Shown: one piece after another, positions 10,921 through 20,415 of the stretch | Numbering within the stretch: the first letter of the stretch is position 1 | Layout of the letters: each line of letters begins with the position of its first letter | Position numbers and translations under genes: made by a program | Notes under the pieces: generated by a model | What the model was told of the DNA's origin: nothing | Seen by the model: the letters and a program-made list of their open reading frames with translations, nothing else | Database searches by the model: none | NCBI GenBank assembly: GCA_000231825.2 | Contig: JH720297.1 | Location: 1,672,336-1,707,090 of the forward strand | Length of the DNA: 34,755 nt | Direction of reading: 5' to 3' | Origin: Tetrahymena elliotti 4EA | Lineage: Eukaryota > Ciliophora > Oligohymenophorea > Hymenostomatida > Tetrahymenidae

Positions 10921-11753
10921 ATTGATATGAATCAAGAAATTGCTAAAAGCCTAGGATCCAGTTTTAAGGAATGTAACAATCTTGAGTCTTTACAAATGAT
11001 TGCAGCGTATATTTTTGATTATTTTAAGAATGGAAGATTATTTATTTGTAATTAAATAGTGATAGTTAAATAGATTACTGCTCAGGCTTTTGTCTTTATG
11101 AAAATCTAAAATATTGTTAAAATCTTAGGTCTTTAAAATTAAGTTTTGAGTAAGTTTTTCTTTCAGAAAAGAAAAATTTTGCTTAATATTTTTATCATTT
11201 AATAATAAAAGATATTTAATGTCCTAATACTTTGATTTAGGATATTTTGTTAAGTAGTTTACATTCTTTAAAAATTTAACTCATTTGAATTTAGATCTTA
11301 GGTAAATACATTTTAGTATATTTCTATTTCATCTTAAAATATTTTATTAAAAGAAATAATCTAATCTAGAGAAAAGAATCCTCTGATATTGGTAAATATC
11401 TGAGTCTCTGTTTAAATTTAAAAGTTTTGGAACTCAATATCTAGTAAAATTAATTCAATAATTTTACATAAATTTTTAATTTTATTATTAAAAAAAGATA
11501 GGTTATCATAGAGGAAAATTCAAATTTTTACTTAATGTTTAAAAGCATGAATAAAAGCTAAAGCCTTTGCCAAATTTATTTAAAAACTAAGTATTTACTT
11601 AAATATTTAGCTATTAAAATTTTGTTTACACTTAAATATTTTGATGAAAATAGAAAACATCAAATTCATGATGAAGATGATGATACCCCGAGAAATGCAT
11701 TTTTCTAATTGAAAAAAACTAAAAGATTGATTTCATTCAATGTATTATTTTGA
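10921..11753 (+). CDS. Leucine-rich-repeat protein, copy 2 (5' part uncertain)
   Basis: LRR units typical of the large ciliate LRR family are clear: IAKSLGSSFKECNNLESLQM (about 10940-11000), YENLKYCQNLRSLKLSF (about 11100-11150), FVKQFTFFKNLTHLNLDLR (ending 11301) and IGKYLSLCLNLKVLELNI (ending 11443). The 3' half splices cleanly: introns 11302-11353 and 11444-11497 keep phase, giving LDLRNNLI at the first junction. The last exon, 11498-11753, ends at TGA after an acidic patch (HDEDDD) and a basic tail. In the 5' half, joining the repeats needs removal of segments of 17 and 26 nt, too short for the introns seen elsewhere here, so there may be frameshifts or unseen exons. No kinase domain, which often precedes such repeats in ciliates, was found. 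Function is unknown beyond protein binding. Confidence 0.5.
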
Positions 11754-12443
11754 GTTTAATCTAACTCACTCAAAAGAAAATAAAGCCATAGAACAAGAAG
11801 ATAGCATCTATGAAAAATTTACTTACTCTAATAACCACCGCATTTATTAATAATTTGGATATTCATTTAAAAATTTTTTCTAAATATATATTTATCTCTT
11901 TGATATTAATTATTTGTTAAATATTCCTTTTCAGTATGATCATAAAATAAAATAAATATTATATTAATAAATTATTGTTAGCTTTATACCAATCTAAAAT
12001 TAATTGAAACATTATCTTTAACACTTTTAATAAAATAGAAATTTTAGATAAAGAATGAAATTCTATTTATTGAATTTGACTTTTAATATTAAATGTTAAC
12101 TTTTAGTATGTAATGTCAAGATTAATTGTGTCGAAAAGTATATTGTATTAGAATCATTCTATAAACAAATTTAACATTAAAGATTAATCTACACTCAGAA
12201 TTTGAAAGAATTAATTCAAAAATTAATTTTTCTTTTTTAAGATTATCTATTTTAGTAATTAGTTGATACCTACCTACTATTTAGTGACGTATTTGAAGGT
12301 GAAATATCATTTAATAAAAGTTGAGAAGTTCATTTTAGCAACGTAGTGTTATTTATAAAGATTTATTGATTGAAATAAATACATTTTAGGATTAAATAAA
12401 TAAATACAAATATTTCTATCTAACAGTAAAAGAAATTCTAATT
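11754..12443. other. AT-rich spacer upstream of RBR copy 3
   Basis: No gene, RNA or clear repeat recognised. Confidence 0.5.
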
Positions 12444-13376
12444 ATGCAGTTATTTTAGGCCTTAACACTACTAATTGCAAATATTATTATATTCTTATAT
12501 AATAAAGTTAGATAAATAGCTAATCATATTTTTAGACCAAATTTTTCATGCTTGATTTGCTATTAGACAACAGAAAAATAAGATAAGTTATGTGGATTTT
12601 GTAATATTTGTAGTTCTTGCCTGGATTCCTGGTTTGCAGAATAAATAAAAAGGTAAATTGAAAACAAGGTCAAGAGTAATATTGATCCAGAAATTAACTG
12701 CTCTGAATGTAAAATGTCTTATTCGAAGGAAAAAATAATATAGAATCAGGATAAATTACAAAAAACAATGAGCTAAATGTCTTTGCTTTATATTTAAAAA
12801 AGTGATCAATTTATCAAATGCGCTTCTAAATATTGTTAAAATATTGGATGGGTTAATAATAAAAATTGTGAAGACGAATATAATTGCCCTGTTTGTGATC
12901 ATAAATGGGTTGCTGATAAAGGATTAAGTATTTTTCAAAGGATTTTATAGCTATTTAATATCAAAGAGATTAAATCAAAAATCTACAAAACAATATTTGT
13001 AAAAAGATGCCCTCATTGTAATATTTATATTGAAAAAAATGGGGGATGTAATAACATGATATGTAAAAATTGTGGAAAGTCATTTTGCTGGTACTGCATG
13101 ATAGGATAACAGCATGGTATTACAATATTTTGTCTAATAATTTAAGTACTCAACATATTTTTTTGGTTCAGATTTCCTTTGAAGAGTTTAATAAAATTAA
13201 ATTATAATATATCAAAGAAATTAATTATTGATTTCACTCAACCAATCAGTCTATTGCCCCTATCTATCAAATTGGTTGCATATTATTTCTTAACAATATC
13301 TACTTTTATCTTCGAAAAGTTATTAATTCTAATAACTCCTAATAAAGTGAAGCAGCAATCAATTAAACTAGAATGA
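12444..13376 (+). CDS. RING-IBR-RING (RBR) E3 ubiquitin ligase, copy 3, diverged C terminus
   Basis: An intronless gene of 310 residues. It differs from copies 1 and 2 in starting with a hydrophobic stretch (about residues 4-19), a possible signal anchor. RING1 ligands are C36-x2-C39, C50-x2-C53-x2-C56-x2-C59 and C86-x2-C89. The IBR is C126-x4-C131 ... C148-x2-C151 with NIGW. RING2 is C189-x2-C192, EKNGGCNNMIC with the presumed catalytic C202, C207-x2-C210 and C215-x2-C218 (FCWYC). After RING2 there are hydrophobic segments at about 226-243 and 267-298, but the conserved TRWIE segment of the other copies is missing. The protein ends about 35 residues earlier in a basic, hydrophilic tail. The zinc ligands and active cysteine are intact, so catalysis is expected while membrane insertion or partner choice may differ. 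Confidence 0.83.
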
Positions 13377-15261
13377 ATACATAAGCTATTACTTTATTTT
13401 AAATAAAACAATTTGAAATTTGTTTACTTTTTAAATAAATGTTTATGAAATAATTAAATTTATGAAATGTTATTTTTTAATTCAAATTTTATATTCTTTT
13501 AGTTAATTTTAGTTCAAATTTGGAAATGTTGAAATAAAAAAATAAGTAATTTGATTATTATTTACTTAAAAATTTTATTATTATATTCATAACAAATCTT
13601 GAAAAAAAATTATCTTTATCTTTATGTTTGAATTTGATTAATTTATTGCTTTTATATTGAGAAAATGAAAACTTTACAAATTTGTTTTTGCAAGAAGCAA
13701 GTTCAAGAAAAAAGCATAAAAGAAAGGGAAATTATAGAACTATTCAAACATTATTTATTTTATGCTGCATGTTTAATTTTTAATTTGAAGATATTTTAAT
13801 AATATTTGCTGTTTTCTAAACATTTAATTGATCAGGAGGAGATATTTACAAATTTGATTTTTAGAAAATAACTAAGTCATTCAGTAATATATTAAAATTT
13901 TTAAGTTTTTTAAGTAATCCTGAACAAATCAAAAGACAAAAAATTACCAAAAATAAAGATAGGAAGTTCTTCATATCATCATTATTTATTATGTAACTTA
14001 ATATTAATTATTAGTAAAAATAAAAATATGAAAGATATTTAATTTAAGGTTAATGAATAAAAAATTAAATTTTTTTTTATGAGCAAATTAAATTTACAGA
14101 TATCTCTGTTTTTACTTTTAAATACCTAAATATTTTAATTTAACTAAAAAATAAATCTTATATTAAAAAATATGAAGAAATTTTTCAAGATTTACTAAAA
14201 TAAAATTATATTTTTAGAAACATTAATTAATTAGTCTTTTGTTAAGTACTAAATTTTATTTATGATTTTTTATTTAATTTATCTATTAAATAAGTTTTCC
14301 TTTCCAATTAATTTATATTTGATTACTATTTAAAAATTCGATACTAATCATTATTTACAAAAATACAGTAAAATTAATATTATTATTATTATGAAGAAAA
14401 ACAGAACGTGAAGAAAACAGTTGATGATTCATTCACCAATTAGCTCTATCCAATCTATATTCAATAAAACGATTGAGCAAATATTCTTCGATGTATTCTT
14501 AGGATAGCTTGTTGTTGTTTTTCCTTGAAGAGTTAGCAAAATTAATTATGATTTGTGATTTTGTTCATAACTTGAAATTTTTTGATTGCAGATTTAACTT
14601 TTTACAAGATTTATATATGTTTTTCTATAAAATTGGTTTTATTCTCTATTATTGATTAATGATAAATTTATATTTTTATAGCTTTTAATTCTCACAATAA
14701 AAAATCAAAGTTAAAGTTTACTTACTATTTTTTAAATTGTATCATTTTTAATAAAGAATGTGTCTGTTTAAAGCAAATGTCATAGATTACAGAAAGATTT
14801 AATTTTCGGTTCTATTTAAATAACTTTTTTATTATTATTTTTAGAGTTAATTTAAACGATCCAAGTTTTTAATTCTAGATTATAAAATATCAAACGTAGA
14901 GTTTACAATTTCTTATTGTTTTTCATAAAATAATTTTTACAAATAATCCTATTTCAAGAAAACCATGTTCATTTTTTAAATATATTTATTTATTGATCAT
15001 TATTTAATAAAAATAAAATCTAATTGTGAATGATTAATTTAAATAAAAATATTTATTTATTTATTTTAGATGAAAGATAAGTGAAGAGACACTTAAGCTT
15101 GATTTTATTTTATGAATTAACTTGATATACTTTTGAAAAGATTATTGATAAAAAAAGTAAGATAAAAAGAATACTATTATACAGAGGTTTAAATTCTACA
15201 AAAAAAGTTATTTTTTAATATTTTATTCTTTTTATGCTTTTTTTGAGTATATGTTTAAAGA
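13377..15261. other. Long AT-rich intergenic region
   Basis: No gene is supported. One short ORF (14424-14528, 34 codons plus TGA, reading MIHSPISSIQSIFNKTIEQ before a hydrophobic end) is too small to trust. A dispersed repeat copy lies at 13601-13731. Confidence 0.45.
13601..13731 (+). repeat. Dispersed repeat of about 130 bp, copy A
   Basis: It shares with 16671-16806, in order and orientation, CTTTATGTTTGAATTTGATT, AATTTATT-CTTT, GAAAACTTTACAAATTTGTT, AAGAAGCAA, TTCAAGAAAAAAGCAT and GAAAGAAAGGGAAA-like stretches. The match is mostly base for base with small indels. No ORF or inverted ends were seen. Confidence 0.75.
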
Positions 15262-15777
15262 TCATTACTTCTTCTTCCATTCAATTTCTAATTTGCACCC
15301 TGATTAAATAATCATTCTAGCTACAGGACATCTTAATTTCAAAATTTCGCTTAACTTCTTGATTTGTTCTTCAGAAGCATCAGTTTCTACTAGAGCAGTT
15401 CCATAAATTCTTTAGAAAGCAGAAGTGACTGGTGGTTCTTCAGTGATTGGGAGATGTCCGAAACCTCTTTCGTCTCTTTCACCCTTAATATCGTAGTGGA
15501 CTTGTTTAATATTGATTCCCATTTGCTTAGAGATAAAAGTACCAGTGGCTTGTTCACAAGCAATCAAAGAAGATAAGAACAAGTATAGAGGTTATGTAAC
15601 TTTAGGATCAGTTTAGATTTTATAGCTGGCACCATCAGTGATACTTGCATTCCAGCTATTACCAGTAGCAGTTAAAGAGTATTACTTAGTGAAACCTTGA
15701 CCAGCTCCAAAGAAAAACATGTTCTTTGATTACAATTACTTGGTAAGATTTAAAGCAGCAGTTGAGAATAACTTCAT
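15262..15777 (-). CDS. OsmC/Ohr-family peroxiredoxin-like protein
   Basis: An intronless gene of 171 residues, from ATG at 15777-15775 to TGA at 15264-15262. OsmC/Ohr proteins are thiol peroxidases that reduce organic hydroperoxides with a pair of cysteines. Both are visible: C74 in the helix LSSLIACEQATG and C150 in LRCPVARM, the usual A-C-x-x and C-P-V contexts. Other family traits are the early strand pattern (about 31-45), a central acidic-basic stretch (DIKGERDERGFG, 96-107) and the helix after EETDASEE-type residues (131-144). Length fits the family, about 140 residues plus a leader. The first 20 residues (MKLFSTAALNLTKQLQSKNM) lack acidic residues and look like a mitochondrial presequence. 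Codons are markedly less AT-driven than in neighbouring genes, which suggests strong expression. The family is mainly bacterial, so old transfer or organelle origin is likely. Confidence 0.9.
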
Positions 15778-16952
15778 TTTTAAGTGTTTTTTTATAAGCT
15801 TATTTGTTTATTTATTTGTATTTAATTTAAGTATTTATTAATTTTTTATAAATAATGTATTTAACTCTACAGTTTTTAAAGATATTTTATTTGTATAACT
15901 ATGTCTATATCTGCTTATTAATTAATTAATCTCTAATCTTAGAAAAAATTTTTTCTTTATAGATGTTTTTTATCATGATTTAAATCTGAATTCCGGCTAA
16001 ATTCTGTTGTAATCTAGTATCATAATTGTTCCTAATGATAGTCTTATGATGCAGACTATTTTTTCTCGATTTTGTCTTAATTGAATGAAGTTTTTTTTCT
16101 TTGAATGAATAACAAAGATAATATACAACTCATTTCTATATAAAATGATAAAAAATAAATATGTTTCATAGAAAACAAAAGAGAAAATATTGCTTTGCGT
16201 ATTAATTGTTGTCAGATTATGTATCCATTTCATTAATTTAGTTAAAGTAATTTTTTTAGATCAGATTCTATTTACATTTTTAAATAAACAGATAAATGGA
16301 CTTCTAGATTAATTGTTTGACGCATTATAATTAAGAAATTTCAGTGGAATGAAAAACTTCTCAGAAAATATAAATAATTGCTAAAAATAGTTTATATTTG
16401 AAAGGCTATCTACTAATTAAAATGAATTCATTTTAAGAAATTTTTTTTATTAAAACAAATAGAATGCTATGAAAAATGTTATCTAGCATGAAATAAGATT
16501 GGAAAATATTTTATTTCTAAAAAAAAAATTTGCTTTTTTTCATATTATTTGTTACTGACTCTAATCTATTTCAATTTCTACTCTATTAATTAGATTAGAT
16601 TAGATGAGTTCCAGATTTTATTTAATTAAGACAAATTTGTTTCTTTTGACGTCAAATCAGATTTCCAGAAGAAAAAAAATTGTCTTTCTCTTTATGTTTG
16701 AATTTGATTAATTTATTACTTTCATCTGAAATTGAAAACTTTACAAATTTGTTTTTTCAAAGAAGCAAGAAGCAATTCAAAGAAAAAAGCATGAAAGAAA
16801 GGGAAAAGAAAAGTGAAAGTTTTATTTTGTTAAAAAATAAAAAAAAATGAAGAGAGATAGTCATAACTTGAATGAGAAACAAAAAATACTTTTGAAAAAA
16901 ATGTTAAAATGAATGAAAAGATGATTTTATCTTACTATTTTTATTGTTTTTT
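15778..16952. other. AT-rich intergenic region
   Basis: No gene seen. It holds copy B of the dispersed repeat (16671-16806), just downstream of the 3' end of the photolyase gene. Confidence 0.5.
16671..16806 (+). repeat. Dispersed repeat of about 130 bp, copy B
   Basis: This is the partner of 13601-13731, in the same orientation, about 3.07 kb away. The two copies bracket the OsmC-family gene. Confidence 0.75.
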
Positions 16953-18371
16953 TCATTTTTTATTTTTATAATAATGTGAATAATTTGCTTTTTTTTCTTT
17001 CATCTCCTGCTAATGCTGCTTAATTTAATTTTTCTTGAAAACTATTGAGAACGCATCAAGAGCTCTTTATTTAGATTATTCGTAATTAACTATTTTCTAA
17101 GGATAGCTTACATCATTGAAATCTTCTACCCAAGTATTAATGTATTTAAAATCTGGATCATATTTTTTTTATTACCCAATTGGATCTAATACTCTAATAT
17201 AAGGAGCTTAATCTGTTCCAGATCCATTCACCCATTACCATCCTCCTACATTAGCTGCAAGATCATAATCAATTAGTTTTTAAGCAAAGTGTCTTTCTCC
17301 CCATCTCCAATCAATAAGTAAATTTTTAGTCAAGAAACTTGCAGCAATCATTCTTAGCTTATTCGGCAAATATCCTGTTTTGTTTAATTATCTCATTCCT
17401 GCATCTAATAAAGGATAACCGGTTCTACCCTCACACCATGCCTTAAATTCATCTGGATTATTCCTCCATTCTACTTTATTGTATGATTTTTTTAAATTCT
17501 CTGTAGCAAATTCAGGAAATTGATCTATCATGTTCATAAAGAATTCTCTCCAACAGAGTTCATCAAGATATTTCTCATTAAGAGCAACTGCTTTCCTTAC
17601 AAGTTCTCTAATAGAAACAGTACCAAATCTTAGATGAACACTCATCAATGAAGTTTTTATATGAGGATAATCTCTAGTCTTATCATAATTTTTCACTAAT
17701 TCTTCATCTAATTTGCTTGGTGGAAATTCTATTCCTGTTCTCTCAAATCCTATTTATTATAATGTAGGAAAAGGAACTTCTACTTAGTTTTTCCAGTAAT
17801 TGTTCATGAGTAACTCTGAGCTATAATTCTAGTAATCTGTAATATCAAGCATAGCATTCCATTTCTTGCTGAAAGGTGTGTAAATCTTATAAGCACTTCC
17901 ATCATCTTAATGAACTTCCTTAGCTTCATAAATCACCTAATCTTTAAAATCTTTGAATCCAATTCCTTTATTAGCAAGCATTTCTTTTACTTATTAATCT
18001 CTCTTCTTAGCATAAGGTTCATAGTCTCTATTAGTGTACACACATTAAATATCGAATTCACTCATCAAACTCTTAAAAGCTCCATCAGGATTAGAGTGTT
18101 TTACAACCATAGTTGATCCATTCTTAAGAAGATTTTCTTGCATCAAGCTCAAATAGTTATGAATGAATTCTACTCTGCAATCTCTTTTGTCTTCTAACTC
18201 ATTTAAAATGTCCTTATCAAAGATAAACAATGGCACAACTGGTATAGGCTACTTCAAAGCATGATAAAGTCCCACATTATCATGCAATCTAAGATCTCTC
18301 CTAAACCAAAACAAATTGACCTTTTGCTTTTTCTAATTTTCTCCCTATTATTTGCTGTTTAACACGTCCAT
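16953..18371 (-). CDS. Class I DNA photolyase (cryptochrome/photolyase family), probably CPD type
   Basis: An intronless gene of 472 residues, from ATG at 18371-18369 to TGA at 16955-16953. Photolyases bind FAD and use light energy to split UV-made pyrimidine dimers. The N-terminal antenna-binding domain begins with [14 protein letters not shown] (residues 19-32). The FAD-binding domain carries LCWREFF (272-278), [16 protein letters not shown] (314-329), [20 protein letters not shown] (339-358), [10 protein letters not shown] (371-380) and [14 protein letters not shown] (384-397), ending YPQKIVNYEQSKQRALDAF (423-441). The two tryptophans that in the E. coli enzyme stack against the dimer correspond to W274 and W380. 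The motif set resembles bacterial and fungal class I CPD enzymes rather than animal (6-4) photolyases or cryptochromes; I infer CPD repair. A basic C-terminal tail (about 446-472) could help nuclear or DNA targeting. The frame is full length and undamaged. Confidence 0.92.
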
Positions 18372-20415
18372 TTTTATACTCTATATCCTAAAAGCACTTT
18401 TCAGTAGAATTTACAAATTTTAATTATTTCTCATTAAATTAATTCAAAATATTTCAATTAAAAATTGTTATAGTTAAAACTGCAAACTAGCTAGTAGATC
18501 AAAAGTAATAAATATACTAGAAAATTCTTCACTACTTACAAATTCAAGTATTTTTCATTAAAAATTTTATTTCAGCAATAAGGTAATGCTAAGCATCATT
18601 TTATTATCTAAAGTAGAATTAAAAACAGTAATTATAAAGAAAGAAAGAATAAATATATGATTCAGCACTTAGATTATGCTATCATAATTTACTCACCAAA
18701 TCTATTAAATTATCTTGCAAAGCATAGACTTATTGATTTGTTAAAATAAAAAAACTGACATAAGATACAATCAACTATTTTAGATAAGTAAATATCTTAA
18801 TATAAATATTATTCTTTACAGAAATTAATAAATTAACTTCTAAAACATTCCAAATTATTCAGTTTATTTCAATTTCTAATCAAAGAAATGGCTTTAAAAT
18901 TTTTTAACTTTTAAAAAAATCTTTATAAAAAAGCTCTAATATTAAATAATCATCTAAAATGTAAAGAATTTCAAAATAATTTTGCATGTAAAGAGATCAA
19001 ATTTAGAAACAACTAAAATAAATTAATAATTATTGGAAGCATAAAGTATATATGTATGTGAAGAAATAGAATTAATTTTTACACCAGCTATTTTATAATA
19101 ACTTAGTTAAATTATCATTTAATTAATAAAAGTTTTAATGTTTGATTGTGAAAATAATAAAGTAACAATAGAATTAAATTAAAAACGATTGATTTGTTGC
19201 TAGTTTTTGAAAGTTCTACAAATCTTAATTAATATTCAATTGTTCAATAAGAAAAATTTTATTAATTAATCTATTCATTTATACAAGTATCAAGTATCAA
19301 AAATCAAATATTTATCAAAATTTGAAATTTAAATTATGAGAGTTTCTTCTAAATTCAAATAATTGTTTTAAAATAATAATTGTAAGTAGGTATGAGAAAA
19401 TTTGCCTAACTCTTCTTATTTTTCAACTATTTATTTAGTTCCTTGTTGCTTATCAATAAAATAAATTTATTTTAAATGTTAAATTTCTTTTTTATTAATT
19501 CTAAAATTTACCTCTTTTAAAGATTAAAATTAAAATTTATAGTTTTAGATAGAAATAGTCTGGAGGGAAATCTTTTTTTATTTTTTATTTTAAATTTTAT
19601 ATTTCAAGAAGTATTTATGAAATATTTTATATTTAAATTTAGTTTAACTTTTAAAATTAATTCAAACATTATTCTGCTCACTTTATTAACTATAAAAACC
19701 ATAAAAAAAATAAAAAATGTTAATTAAAGTTTTTAAATATTTTTAAAAGAAAACAATGAAAATTTGTAAAATTAATGATAAGCATTAAAAAAATGTTTTG
19801 ATTGATTATCATCCTTCTTTTTAAAAATAGATAAATAATAACATTATGATAATATTAATAGATATTTTATATATTCCTTCTATCATAGCAAATTTTATGC
19901 AATTTTATAAAAAGACTTTTGTTATTTGTGATATTAATGATAATCATACATTTAAGATTTTAAAAATGAAATGATTAATGTAAATGCCACAGCATTTTTT
20001 GAAAATAAATAGAATTAATTATTTATTATGATGGTGAGTAAGTGAATCATACATAAAATGTGATTCTAATCAAATAAATTTATAATTTAATTTTGATAAA
20101 TATTTTATATTTAGTTATAATCATAGATTTGACTGGATAATGAGTCTTTTTAATTAGTGAATATGAATGAATTGCTTATTAAATTTTATGATTGAAGACA
20201 GGTATTAAAGATTGTCTATTATTTGTTTAGAATTTGATTTTTAATTTGAAAAATTTAATAGAAAAGTATAACTAAATCTTAAATTACTTTGCGAAGTTTA
20301 GATATTCTTAATAGTTTTAATAGTAGAGAATCTTTTTAAATACTGCAAAAATAAACAAAAGAAATTATTTTAGATTTGAAGGAAAAATAGGAATATTAAC
20401 TACACACTTATAATA
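18372..20415. other. Long AT-rich intergenic region between divergent genes
   Basis: This 2-kb stretch separates the minus-strand photolyase gene from the plus-strand 14-exon gene, so it should contain both promoters. I found no coding frame, RNA gene or strong repeat in it. Confidence 0.5.

Noticed and set aside
14424..14528. Small ORF of 34 codons with a hydrophobic end
   Set aside because: Too short and isolated in AT-rich DNA. A loose resemblance to the end of RBR copy 3 downstream of CCTTGAAGAG is not extended on either side.
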